Source of the DNA: Antitrichia curtipendula
Lineage: Eukaryota > Streptophyta > Bryopsida > Hypnales > Leucodontaceae
Reading direction: 5' to 3'
Assembly: GCA_951230915.1 (NCBI GenBank)
Contig: OX579635.1
Span: forward strand, 28,024,001 to 28,088,000
DNA length: 64,000 nt
Positions 1-11,460 of the stretch are shown in pieces; position 1 is the first letter of the stretch, and every line of letters begins with the position of its first letter. The notes under the pieces were generated by a model. That model searched no databases. It saw nothing but the letters and a program-made list of their open reading frames with translations, and was not told the DNA's origin. The position numbers and the translations under genes were made by a program.

Positions 1-123
1 GTGTACTTGTGTATTATGGATGTTTATTTTCTTTGCTTTGCTATGGATGTCGCTAGTGTTTGATGCTTGTAATGATAGGATGTTTTTTGCATTTCTTTCA
101 TTACTTGTAGGACTTGCCGTGAT

Positions 124-307
124 TGTGACATACATCACAATCACGTGGTGTTTTCCCTATGACCACGGTGTCCACCGTTGGTCAGGAGCTATTGAGCCTT
201 AGTGTGGTTAGGTTGCTAGCCAATGACAAGGTTCACTGTTGACTTATGGCACGCTATCTCTCATATTGGCACAATGTGATCTTGGCACGATGCGTTTGTG
301 CACGACA
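124..307. repeat. Left LTR-like repeat of a decayed gypsy element
   Basis: About 184 bp that recurs, with roughly 90% identity, at 4988-5035 joined to 7455-7593. It begins TGTGACATA and ends GTGCACGACA, so it has TG...CA ends as LTRs do. Most differences from the right copy are C/T or G/A transitions, the pattern expected from deamination of methylated cytosines. No primer-binding site is recognisable just downstream and I see no matching target duplication outside the pair, so calling it an LTR is an inference from the gypsy reverse transcriptase relic between the copies. Confidence 0.5.
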
Positions 308-2760
308 GCGGAAATAATCAGCAACAACAAGAACCAGAGCGATAGGTGGGAAGCAGTCACCGAAAAACCTCAACGGAGGAGCTTCAACAAGTCACCCAAC
401 AATGGGATAGCAATCGGTCACCAGGTTTGGCTGCCTGTACATATGATGTTTTGGGGTCAGATTTTTAGATTTAGTTAAAAACAAATTAAACGATAACAAC
501 TTTCAAATTTGCTCTAGGGAAGTTTTAGGAGGTCTTCTAGGTATTTTATGGTTTTAGGAGTCTACTCATGATCACCACCAGATCATAGGCAAATAACTAT
601 GACGATAATTGTGCTCCATCGGAGCTACCACAACCTCCACAGCAATATACACATTTAGTACACATACTTATAGTAGTACCCACACCTATTACTACACATG
701 TGCAATGTTCTCATCTTACTAGAGCAACACGTCGAAATTCACACCATCCAAATGGTCGAGTAGATTGGCTTAGGCAATCAACACATATTGTTGGCTTGCT
801 TTGCTTTATTCGAGTGCATTTACCACCATGAGGTGTCCAACACGATGATGTAAGATTCTGGAGAACTTGGAAAGTGAGACTAACAAGTATACAACGGTGT
901 GACGTACATCAGCTTGGCATGGTGTGCCATACATTGTTTGTAGATCTAAATCCAATTGTCACATATTTTTACGAAGAATGTGAATCTCACAAACCTTGAG
1001 TGTGTAATTGGGGATAGGCATACAAAACGGAACACTGCTAAGTGGGCCTAACGAGTTACATTCAGGTGGACAATGTCTGAAACAGTGCTGTCCACTGGGG
1101 CGAAACACCGAATCTGTCTTATATATGTCGTCTTCCAGGACGGCAATTACTCCCGCAACCAAGGCTCTTGTTTTAGGGTTTGTATTTTTTAACCAGCCAC
1201 CTTTACGGTACAGTTTCAAATTCATACCTGATCCTCACCAAGGAGACGACCAAATATGTAGCCCCACACAAGTGAGATCATTTTTGGCAGTTTCGTTTTT
1301 TGCATCGAGTATCGGTCGTAGTATTTCAGGCATGCGAGGGTATACTTATGCGATTTCATGGAAGGTAGGCTTCTTAGTAGGCTATGAAGACGACTTGGAG
1401 GTGCCAAGGGATGCAAGAAGCAAGGAAAGACGAGAAGAATTTCGAATTTAGTTTGAAGGTGCAACTAACGGTGGGTGTTTTCATTTTTGGTGCAATGGAG
1501 AGTCTACGACCCGGCGACATCCTCTTCCGGGCTGATTTAGGGTGGTGTAATCAGTAGGAGTCCGTGTAACCACTTCCATTTCAAAAAAAACTTGCGAATT
1601 AAGGGTTTCAGACCAACACATCAATTCCAAACTGGACCAGTTGTTGTGTGAGTGATTCCAGCCTATCCGCTTTCCGTTGAGTAGTGAAATTCTTTGTTGC
1701 AATGCGCTCTAGTTGGATGGATGATATTTTGTTGTGGCTTACAGGAATTTACCTTCATTGTAGTCAGCTGAGAGGAATTTCACATGTACTTGCGGGTTGG
1801 CACTTGCATGGGCCGCTATAGCTAGTTTAGACAGTGCAAAGCTGCGAATTAAAAAATCCTAGACAAACAAAAGCATACTCTATCAAAAATAGAGAAAAAT
1901 AGGAATAGTTGAAGCGCTAAGTCTAGGACATTAGATTTAATAGTTCACAATCAACCGAAAGCGCAAAAAATAACTGAGAATGGCAGGTGGGGCAATTTGA
2001 TTTTGCAACCATGTTTGGGCTTGTATGGTTTAGGGTGTTCCACAAGGCTTGAATGTGGATGAAGGCGTTTACCAACCTAGTGTTTCACAAGGGTGTTAGT
2101 TCCGAGACACATTTACAGATGCATTGCAGGTTCGACTTGGGAGGGGCACCTTGAAGCAGTGTGGATTGGTCTAACGCGGTCACTTGGCATTTTGTGAAGA
2201 CACATTCAAATAGGACGCCATGCCACTATCTTAGGTTTAGGTCTTGCGATGCAGTATCTCAGTAGCGGTTTTGTTTGAGTATATTTTGTGGATATAGTCT
2301 TACATCTAGAATGACATGGGTTGTGTTATCTGAAGACCAAATCAAGTTGAAGGGCTCAAAGTTTCACGATTGACAATTACTATGGACAGACTGAACCCGT
2401 TAAGGCCCCTGCAGTTTGTTGTTAGCTTTACTTGTGCGTAGGGAGCGGCTACGGATTACAGAAGTGTTTTAGGATGTTTTAAAAATTGTGAGTTTCACGA
2501 TTGCGCCTTTGCCTTGACCATCTCACATAATCATCTCAATCTGATGCTGCGGTACTTATTTGACACTGTCACTGATGGTGTAGGACAGCTTTCACATACC
2601 TGGAATATTGTTGATATTACCAACCAGTGTTTTGTTGGGACGAGCAAATCGGCTGGAGGAACTAGTTCAACTTCATTGACTTCGGTTTTAAAGTGAAGTA
2701 TTGTTGTCTGATGGTGATGACTAAGCACACGGACCAAACAATGTGAATTGCATCCGCAAA
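308..2760. other. Interior of the decayed element, no gene recognised
   Basis: About 2.4 kb between the left LTR-like repeat and the first coding relics. Open frames here are short, on both strands, and show no domain I recognise. It is probably degenerate leader and gag sequence of the gypsy element or older insertions, but nothing in it proves that. Confidence 0.4.
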
Positions 2761-3640
2761 AATGCTTGGACAAGCTTTTGGTGACGATGACGAAGAGGAC
2801 TCCTACAATTCTCGGGTATGGTGGCTTAGACCATGCATATTTTGTCTATTTCAACAATTTAAGGTGATCAGGTATTCAGTCTAACGGGGTTTCAATACAC
2901 TAACTTGTGCTTCTTGTGTTGTTCTGTAGAAGGCGACTCGTCAGGAGCCCCTGGAACTGCAGTACATGTGGTACTTACAGCGGCAAGCCATCCACGGCTA
3001 GAGTTTCGCCAACGGGTGACAATCGACGAGTGCAAGTTGAACGTGAACTATGACACGGAGGCTGAGTTCATAAGGCTCTTCACCGAGTATGCGCTGTTGG
3101 CATTCACAAACATCACAAAGCCAGGTGACCCAAAGTGGAAGTTCAAGAAGTGCATACATTGCGGGAGGCAGAATTTTGCCAACAAGATGTGATTGAACAA
3201 GTACCGGTGGGACGCGGAGTGTCCAACTGTGTAGAATAAAATGGAAAATCCGCAGAGGCTGCTTCTATATCCAGACCAAGGCATTGGACAGGGCAAGAGT
3301 TCGGAGATGATCTAGGCATGAAAGGAAGAGGAGGCTCAAATGAAGGTGATCCGTAAATCGCGGGCCAAGAAGGGCACTTCCATCTCCGCGCTATCGGTTG
3401 TAAAAACTATAGTCCACCAAGGTGGAGGAGAAGGCGCGACACCAAGGTCTCAGTGTGGCAAATCCAAGGGAAGTGCGAAAGGGTCCAAAAGTGCAAAACA
3501 CTTAGGCGGAGAAGATGTTGGAGGTTGATCCGCACAAAAAGAGCCAACACTCCATCAAGTCATTGCAAAAGGGACGAGGCATGTGATTGCGTCTCCAAAC
3601 TTAAAAAGGACTCCCGCGAAAAGCATGAAGAAGACGCCAG
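2760..3640 (+). pseudogene. Decayed coding relic with a CxxC motif (gag or transposase-like)
   Basis: Several short plus-strand open stretches interrupted by stops and frame changes. The clearest, 2905-3192, contains DPKWKFKKCIHCGRQNF. A tryptophan just before a CxxC pair resembles a BED-type or zinc-knuckle finger of transposon proteins, but the downstream His/Cys ligands are missing after a stop. It is followed by lysine- and serine-rich sequence. A possible intron-like GT...AG (about 2817-2928) precedes it. I cannot assign a family. Position upstream of a gypsy reverse transcriptase makes a gag-like origin the simplest reading. Confidence 0.3.
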
Positions 3641-3660
3641 CCCTCCCTGACATCCGGGAG

Positions 3661-3840
3661 TTGCCCAATGATGAAGAGCCCAAGTAGAAGCGGCACCAAG
3701 CCAAGACAGTGGCCACCAAGCCGAAGAAGATGAAGGTGTGATTAAGCGATGAATTGTCCAATGACGAGGAACCCGAGTAGAAGCAACACCAAGCCTCCGC
3801 AGTAGCCACCAAACCAAAGAAGACGAAGGTGCAATTCAAC
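3661..3840 (+). repeat. Two tandem 93-bp coding repeats in the gypsy relic
   Basis: Two diverged units with period 93 bp start at 3661 and 3754. Both once encoded an acidic patch (PNDEEPK / SNDEEPE) followed by a basic one (TKPKKMKV / TKPKKTKV), each with an in-frame stop at the same place. A third unit may begin near 3840 with NDECTAADE. The alternating acidic and basic spacing suggests a low-complexity linker between gag and pol. Confidence 0.55.
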
Positions 3841-4149
3841 GATGAATGTACTGCTGCAGATGAGCAGCCCCCACCCAAGGATATCTCTGGAGCGGATGAG
3901 GATGTGAAAGATGACAACATTGCGCTGATTCTGGAGGCTATTGCGGTGCAACTTGCGGAAACTGACGAAGCCTCACAAGAGGTCAATGTGCAAGAGCGTA
4001 ACAACATTATACAGTTGCCGTCAATTGAAGAGCAATATGACATGGCTGGAGTGGAGCAAGAGGACTCTATTCTAGGTGGTGTGCAATAGCAACCAAACGT
4101 GGAAAAAAATACTTCAAAGAAAGATTGTAAAGAGGCGGTGACCAAGGAA

Positions 4150-4987
4150 GTTTGAAAACTGTTGGTAGGCCTAGAAGATGAAGCAGAGGTGAAAGGAGAG
4201 CAAGAGTTCCTCAAGATGTATGTAGATTATTTTGCCTTTAGTCTCAGAGATTTGGGAGTGTTGAAGGGACAAGAGGTATTTATAAACTTGATGGATGATG
4301 CACCAATTTATTGCAAACCGTATAAGTATAGTGAGGTAGAGCACACGATGATTCAAGCCCGGACCAAGAAGTTGTTGGAGGCTAGATTGGTGGAATTTGT
4401 ACCCCCAGATTGTGAGTATGCATCGTTAGCTGTTATGCCATCCAAGAAGGACATTTTTGGTAATTGGACCAAGAAAAAGATGTGCGGGAACTATTGTAGA
4501 ATTAATAAATTCACAAAGTTAGATCGTTATGCAATGCCAACACCGGAGGAGAACTTTGACGCCATCGGCCATGCTAAGGTATTTAGTACTTTGAATCTTT
4601 AGTTGGGATATCACCAACTTGGTATTTGAGAAAGTGATAAGGGAAAAACATCATTCTGGGGAATTGATGAGGATGAAAAAGACCAACTCTATCAATAGAG
4701 GTTCCTTCTATTTGGTTTTGAAAATGCACCTACGGAGTTTCAAAGAGTTATGGATCGCATATTTTTTGGCTTGGATTTTGTGAAATGCTACATTGATGAC
4801 AATATTGTCTATAGCACAAATCAAAAACAAGATAGAGTTCAATTGAGAAATTTTTTTGCTAGACTAAGACTTCACGAGTTAAAATTACATCCAAACTAAT
4901 GTAAGTTTTATTATGACCGTGTGGAATAATTGGACCACATGATATATCCTAGTGGATTGGGTGTGGTGGCTAGTAAGGTAGAGGTGA
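4150..4987 (+). pseudogene. Ty3/gypsy reverse transcriptase relic
   Basis: The plus strand reads as a gypsy reverse transcriptase: the entry region (PIYCKPYKYS, near 4304), a YCRINKFT stretch, the FSTLNL block near 4585, FENAPTEFQRVMDRIFFG near 4720, and the catalytic box CYIDD at 4785-4800. Established family knowledge puts an aspartate where FSTLNL now has asparagine, so a first catalytic residue is lost. There are at least five stop codons between 4603 and 4930. The frame breaks off at about 4987, straight into the right LTR-like repeat, so RNase H and integrase are deleted. Dead element. Confidence 0.85.
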
Positions 4988-5537
4988 TGATTTCACATCA
5001 CAATCACGTGGCATTTTCCCTATGACTACAGTGTGTGTAGATAACCTAATTGGTCTTAAACTTTTGACTTTTTGTGGAGTTTTTTTAGGCTTTTTCAATG
5101 TGTTTGTAATAATTTTGATATGTTTATTTGCCAATTTTGTGTTTTTGCGTATTTTGGTTGCAATGTTTGCGGTACAATTTTTGAGTTTTGCTTGAGTTTG
5201 TAATCCAAATGGGATATTGTGTCATTAAGTCAGCCAATTGGCTCTCAGCCGAGTGATTCTGATAGTGAGTGGTAAGTGAGAAATCCAATTTGGAATGTAG
5301 TAAAGGGCTGAGTTGGTGATGTCAATTCCAATTAGGAGTTATGAGGTTGTGCCAGTTGATCATGCAAGTAAATCCTAGTTGGAATGATATGTCAAATGGA
5401 TCTAGTTAGTTCCAAACTGAGCGGTACATTGTAGTTCCAAGTCGGTTAGTGGAACTGCCAATTTGGGTCTCTATTAGGTTGTCTCTCTCGATTTGGAAGG
5501 CACCCAGTATTGAAAGTGTCCGCTGTGGGTCCCAGCC

Positions 5538-5894
5538 CAGGATTGTCTATCCAGACGTGACGTGGGCATTTTGCGTTGTGATGTCACGTCACGTCCGTTG
5601 TGATGCGTCACAAATCTTGACATCCCTAATCCTAATGTGACATCCCTAACCCTAACCCTAAAATTTCAGAAAATTTTGAACTTTAGTTTCATTTTTTTTT
5701 ACAAATATAAATGGAATATCAATTGTACTACTACTATTGAACATATTAGTCTAATGTACAACCTTCTATGTAAAGAATTTTGTAAAATTCCTTCAAATTT
5801 TTAAAATATTTCGTCATGACGTTGTTCGAGCAAAACGTCACGTTACATCTTGACGTCACGTCCATCCAGACGTGACGTGACACGGACAACCCTG
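5538..5894. mobile_element. hAT-type MITE, complete, 357 bp
   Basis: Ends are CAGGATTGTC and GACAACCCTG (inverted: CAGGGTTGTC), with the inverted match extending inward through GACGTGACGTG-like sequence. It is flanked by the perfect 8-bp direct repeat TCCCAGCC at 5530-5537 and 5895-5902. CAGGG-type termini with an 8-bp duplication are diagnostic of the hAT superfamily. It has no coding capacity. Inside it carries CCCTAACCCTAACCCTAAAA, telomere-like, and clustered ACGTCA/TGACGT motifs. Confidence 0.88.
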
Positions 5895-6322
5895 TCCCAG
5901 CCAAGTCGTGCTATGTATTTGATTTTATGTTTGTATGAATTATTTTTTGTTTGTTTTATGAATGATCAAGTTGAAATTGGGCTTGTGTGTTTCCCAGTTG
6001 GGAAAGTGTTTGTGATCCAAGGTTGGATTGTGTCTGTAAGTCCTATTTGGAAGATGCAGATGAAGGACTATCCCGATGTTTCTCGTGGAGAGAAGAGGAA
6101 GAAGATCCAATTTGGATATATGTAGTGAAAGCTGTATATTAGTATGAGCCGAGAGATAGATTTTAATGCCTGGTGGGAGATTTATATTACCAAAGTTTTA
6201 AGTTTTATTATGCGGGTATAGGTTATTTCCAAATTGAAAATGTATGCTGAGTGAATCAATATGTGGAGCGAGCTGTTGTGAAAATAGAAGAATGTTGAAG
6301 ATGAAGAACTATCAAGTTGGTT

Positions 6323-6607
6323 CAGGGTTGTCTATCCAGACGTGACGTGGGCATTTTGCATTGTGATGTCACGTCACGTCCGTCGTGACTCGTCACAAAT
6401 CTTGACATCCCTAATCCTAATGTGACATCCCTAACCCTAACCCTAAAATTTCAGAAAATTTTGAACTTTAGTTTCATTTTTTTTTACAAATATAAATGGA
6501 ATATCAATTGTACTACTACTATTGAACATATTAGTCTAATGTACAACCTTCTATGTAAAGAATTTTGTAAAATTCCTTCAAATTTTTAAAATATTTCGTC
6601 ATGACGT
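6323..6607. mobile_element. hAT-type MITE, second copy, truncated on the right
   Basis: Nearly identical to the first 285 bp of the 5538-5894 element, with the canonical CAGGGTTGTC end. Similarity stops at ATGACGT, so the last 70 bp or so with the right inverted end are missing. No target duplication can be seen. It lies in the same orientation 785 bp downstream of the complete copy. Confidence 0.85.
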
Positions 6608-7593
6608 GAGAATTAAAAATCAATTTGTGATTTTTGTATGAAGTCCTAGTTGGTATGTTTGTGAATCTAAATGGTGTGCGAGTCAGAAGAAGTTAAAAGG
6701 GTGTATTCCTGCTGTATAAGTCTATTTTCAATTCGGTCTGAAAAATAAAATTACTAAGGCGAATAGGAATAGTCGGAGTGCCGTAGTGAGTAGTGACAGT
6801 GAGGTTCAATTTGATAATTGAGAGTATGCAAATTGATTTAAAGAGAGAGAATATTTCTTGAGAGATTGAAATTAAGAAAAGTATGAAAGTAACAAGATAC
6901 CCAAGTCGGGTAGAAAAAAGTGTAAATTCTAAAAATACCAAAGTTATATGAAGCCAAATTGTTGGCAGAAGATAGACAAATCAAATTGGTACAACAAGAT
7001 CTGTTGTGTCCAAAGGAGGCAAAGATTAAGATGGTCTCTGATTAAGACCAAGGCGGAAGATCAAGTGTTGGAGCATCAGTCTCTACATCAGACCAATTTG
7101 GTTGCGGAAAAGCTTGTTGCAGTGGCTGAGTTACAACAGAGCCCTATTTGGTTGAAGGTGAAGATCCAGTGAAAGATGAAAGACTCAAGTGTCAAAGAAA
7201 GATTGAAGACCAATTTGGAAGATTACTTTTTCTTTGTGGTTTTAAGAATGGAGTGATTAATGAAATCAGTAATTAGTTGAAATATTGTAAGGAATTAAAT
7301 TTATACTAGTTGGAAGTAAACCTTTCTTGGATGTTTTATTCCCTAATTAGTTGTCTTTTGTCGTTGTAGAAGTAAACCTATTTAAAAGACCTCCCTAGGA
7401 ACGAACTTTACTATTGATTTAGAAATTCTCAATTAGAACCTAAATCTATCTACAGTGTCTACTATTGGTCAGGAGCTATTGAGCCTTGGTGTGGTTAGAT
7501 TGCTAGCCAATACATGGTTCATTGTTGACTTATGGCACGCTATCTCTTATGTTGGCACAATGTGATCTTGGCACAATGTGTTTGTGCACAACA

Positions 7594-8254
7594 GTTCCTT
7601 CTTTCAAACTACTTCAAACAATTTTTAAAACCACAAGTCATAGGAAATACATCCCTATATAATACGAACGGGTGGAAAAGACATCTCGGCCTATATAAGG
7701 CCTTTCCTAAACTTTTTTATATATGTAAAATCTTAAGCTGATCAAGACAATCAATTTCCATAACAAACAAGCTAGAGGTCTTCCCATATCAAGCTCTTGA
7801 CAAGATCAAAACATCACATTAAAGCCTCCTATAGAAGACAAAAAAATTTAGAAAATTTCTCAAGTAGGGATCAAATCAAGATCCATGATAGTTCATAACC
7901 CAAGGTCATGAAATAGCATAAGTAATAAATTTTTATGCCATCAAATCAAGTAATGAATTCCAAATTTATGGCTACATTTACTTAAAACAATATTAATCTA
8001 AGAGGTAAAAAAAAAAGGGTGGGTGGGAGGGGATTATTAAATCATTGCATAAATTGATAATTACCTACAATTTACCATGAAAGCTCGCTGCAAAAGAGAA
8101 TTTTAAAATTAAAATAGTTCAAAAATAAAAAATATATTTAATTCTAAAGAAAATATCATGTGTACATGACCTCCATGATTTGGATAAAATTACTTATAAA
8201 AGGACCATTCAATATCATCCTTTATTGTATCTAAAAATGAATTGCAACTAGACT
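7594..8254. other. AT-rich spacer, nothing recognised
   Basis: About 660 bp with poly-A tracts and a short G-rich run near 8018-8033. I see no gene, no inverted ends and no copy elsewhere in the window. Confidence 0.5.
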
Positions 8255-10047
8255 TAAGGGTTTAGGATTTAGAGTCTCAAAATTTAGAATTACATGGGTA
8301 TCCTTGGGCTAGGGTTTGTTTAGGGTTTGATTTCTATTGGACCTACCCACCATTTGGTGGGTCTAGGAATCCAGTGGTGCAAAATTTACTTCTAAAAGTT
8401 TCACCATTTGTGAGATATAGCAACTTTGATTTTAGGATCTTTTGTGTTGACTTTGATTTTGCGGATTGAATATGAGGAATTCTGAAATGGGAGTTAAGAA
8501 TACATAGGTTTGCTAGGTGCTTTTGACTTTTTGTTTTGGAGTTTTGAGTAGACCTATCTTCTCTCCCCCCCCTCCTCTCATTTTGGGGATCTATGAATCC
8601 AATGGCAAAGATTTAGCCACCTGTAAGTGTTCAGCTTGTGAGATATAGAAGGGTTGACTTTAGGATTGACTTTTGCATACAGGGTTCAAATTGGGTGTTT
8701 GAAGAATCTAATTTGATTCATTTTTCATGTTCATTCCGATGGTGTGTATTACACCTTCTAATTTAGGATTTAGAAAAAGTTACAAGTAAAGGGAGTTTAG
8801 GATAAAAAAATGAAGAAGGCATTTGATTAATATTGAAACAATACAATGCCTTCTTCATATTTTGCGCCACTACATGTTCATATTCTGCACCACTACATGT
8901 TGTCCCTATTCTACACCACTACATGGTATCCATATTCTACTCCGCTACATGTTGTCACCATTCTGCTCCAAATTCTCCAGTGAAATAGTGTGTTTAGCCA
9001 ACCCAATCGTTGTAAATCCTTTTCTTTGGCCACCATCTACCTATATGAATCCTAAAGAGCATCAAAAGATCAACAGCTTGATTCTTTGTTCTAGAAAAAT
9101 GAACCTACTTTGTGTTGTTCAGAAAGTCAAGAATCAATGGGGGATTTTCTACGATATCTTGCTCCCATCCATCATAGACAAAGTCAAGCTCTTCTTTTAA
9201 CACTAGTTGACAAGTTCTAGCATTGCTCCATGCTCATGCTTATTTGAGTTGAGGTTTCATATTTTTGCCGCTCCATCCAATAGCTTGACGAACATAAGTC
9301 AAGGCACTTTTTATACGAATTGTTGGTGCATAGGCATCTATTCCATGGACTTTTGTATTAATTCTTGTAAACTCATTCTAAAGTTTCTAATATAGATGTC
9401 AAGTGATAAGGTTTAAAAACCAAAAGAGCCCTCTAGTGCCCTTTCAATGTCATCAAGGGTTAGAGCATCCAGACCACTACAAAGCCTACAACCTTCAACA
9501 ATGCTATCCGCTTGAATAGTCACCTCTAGTCGCGAGCTTGAGATGTGACTAGTGCATACATCATCTGTCATATCTTCCCAAATTGCTAGTAAGCTCCTCA
9601 ATTATTGTGTTCTTGTGCACATTGTACCCACTGTGGTTGGCATGTCATTTAGATCCTACTTGCGTATCACAAACATGATTGCATGGTACACCTCTGAATT
9701 GACTTTGACTTTGTCGATTTGTTGGTCAATCTTTAACTTTAGGGTTTAGAATTGCATGTGTATTCTAGGTGGTTGGCACTTTTTGTTTTGGAGTTTTGAG
9801 TAGACCTACCTTCTCCCATTTGGGGAATCTACAAATCCAATGGTGTAGGTTTTGCGACCCACAAGTGCTTAGTTTTTGAAATATAGAAGGATTGACTTTA
9901 GAATTGATTTTTGCATATAGGGTTCAAATTGGATGTTTGAGGAGTCTATTTTGACTCATTTTTCATGCTAATTCCGATGGTGTGTGCTATGCCTTCTAAT
10001 TTAGGGTTTAAAAGAAGTTACAAGTGAAGGAAGTTTAGGGTAAAATA
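8255..10047. repeat. Diverged direct-repeat array of one family
   Basis: A unit of about 300-340 bp occurs at 8450-8807 and again at 9700-10047. Shared landmarks are TTTTTGTTTTGGAGTTTTGA followed by GTAGACCTA, then GAGATATAGAAGG-like text, TTTTTCATG and ATTCCGATGGTGTGT. A shorter, more diverged unit lies at 8255-8450. The stretch between (8823-9690) has minus-strand open frames such as one with GLDALTLDDIERALEGSFGF at 9413-9472, broken by stops. The pair could be old LTRs around a degenerate interior, but no TG...CA ends or target duplication are clear. Confidence 0.6.
8854..8970. repeat. Minisatellite of four 22-28-bp units
   Basis: Four imperfect copies of a unit built around ATTCTGCACCACTACATGTT with changing spacers. 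They lie between the two larger direct repeats. No function is apparent. Confidence 0.65.
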
Positions 10048-10604
10048 TTATCCATGAGAAATAAATCTTAGTTTGTGAGACATCTCAATCCTTTAGAAGT
10101 TGAATTAAATTTTTTAAATGATAATTTATTCCAAATCATAGATGGTAGATAGGTTCAAAAATCTACTAATATCATTTCTAGCACTGTCCATAATAAATGA
10201 TTGGAAGGTCCATTTTTTCAAAGTTCAAAGTCCTCCCTCTATGGTCCCATTATGCTATTATGTATAAATGAAATTTATTACCTTGAATTTTAACAAATTA
10301 AATTTTCTATAACAAATATTTCAGATGTTTTCGTGAGATTTATAATGAAAAGTAAAATATTTCAAACCAAATACAAAATATGCTTTAAAAGTTCTATAAT
10401 TATCTCTATAATTACATATTATCGTAAAGAACATCATGGTGGACATCAATTTTCTATACCATTCTAAACCAAAAAATTAACACTCCATGGTTATAGGCCC
10501 AAAGTTCAAATTGCAATAGAAGTCTAAATTTTAAGAATTTTTCAATATTACAAATTATACTAAAACCTAAACTCAATAAGCTTCATTCACCAGTTGGACT
10601 CAAA
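10048..10604. other. AT-rich spacer, nothing recognised
   Basis: About 560 bp with no open frame of note, no inverted termini and no obvious second copy in the window. Confidence 0.45.
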
Positions 10605-11258
10605 TTAATCCTTAAATGTCCAAGGCATTTTTTGAGCTTCTAGAAATTTGCTCTAAATTGAACAAAACGCCAACATTTTAATAAGTTGTATTAGGCTTTT
10701 TTGAATTGTAACTATACAAATTCAAAGTAGACATATTAGAAATCACATAAAAAAACAAAACAAAACAATATCATTTAAAGATTGAAAGATAATAATGTTT
10801 GATCATGAAGGAGTTAAAATTGTAAAAGTGATTTGAAGTCTTTCAATCCTCTTTTCACATGTCAAATTAAAAAAGTTGGTCACCAAAAAAAATGTAAAGA
10901 TAAAGATTCTAACATGCATAGCCCTATTTAATTTATGGCTTCTCAAAATCTATCTACATTTTTTTAAATGAAATTCTAATGTGGTTTTTTCTCCAAGATC
11001 TGGTGTATTTGAGGCTCATTTCCAAAAGCCCTCAACACTATGTAAAGTCAAGATTGCAATGGACACCCTTGCACAAAATCTTGAATAGAAAAATCATAGA
11101 CAATCATTTTCAAAATCAGATTTTTGATGCTAAAACTAGACTTCAAAAAGATTTTTTCAAAATTCTAAACTACTGAAAATAACAATTTGGCTAGGTTTTA
11201 TTTAACTTCAAAGGATTGTCGGGACCAAAATTCAATGCCAAAGGCATTTAGGGGTTAA
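10605..11258. mobile_element. TTAA-bounded non-autonomous element A1, 654 bp
   Basis: The left end reads TTAATCCTTAAATGTCCAAG and the right end, inverted, TTAACCCCTAAATGCCTTTG. TTAA lies at 10605-10608 and 11255-11258. The first 360 bp recur at 54298-54669 with clear similarity (shared ACTATACAAATTCAAA and ATAATGTTTGATCATGA). There is no transposase. TTAA targets with CCCTAA-type ends are a hallmark of the piggyBac superfamily; assignment to it is an inference. Confidence 0.72.
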
Positions 11259-11460
11259 AAGATCATTTTTATGGCTAAAATTCAGATCCAAGAAAAAGAA
11301 GCAAGGAGTTGCCCAAAACAACTACGGTACCAATATAGCGGTGGTCATCCAAGGATATGCCTTCCACTCATGTACAAAAGTCAGAAAATATCACAAGGGA
11401 CATCTAACACCATTCATTGAAAATGAGTTTAAGCAAAAAAATATCAATTGCATCCATATT

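Larger units (their letters stand above)
5036..7454. mobile_element. Solo LTR, 2.4 kb, nested in the gypsy repeat
   Basis: The insertion starts TGTAGATAACC and ends TATCTACA, giving a perfect 8-bp inverted terminus with TG...CA ends. It is flanked by GTGTG (5031-5035) and GTGTC (7455-7459). The empty site in the left repeat copy (near 163) reads GTGTC, so the 5-bp target duplication is GTGTC with one change on the left. TG...CA ends, a 5-bp duplication and no internal gag/pol fit a solo LTR left by recombination of a large LTR retrotransposon. It contains two hAT MITE copies and many degenerate TTGG motifs. Confidence 0.8.
4988..7593. repeat. Right LTR-like repeat, split by a 2.4-kb insertion
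   Basis: The right copy of the 124-307 repeat lies in two pieces, 4988-5035 and 7455-7593, separated by the solo LTR at 5036-7454. The left copy runs straight through the junction and so shows the empty site. It ends GTGCACAACA at 7593. The border on the left abuts reverse transcriptase codons, which shows an internal deletion of the gypsy element rather than a normal polypurine-tract junction. Confidence 0.6.

Noticed and set aside
5640..5665. CCCTAACCCTAACCC as an interstitial telomere
   Set aside because: Only about three units, present in both copies of a MITE, so it belongs to that element.
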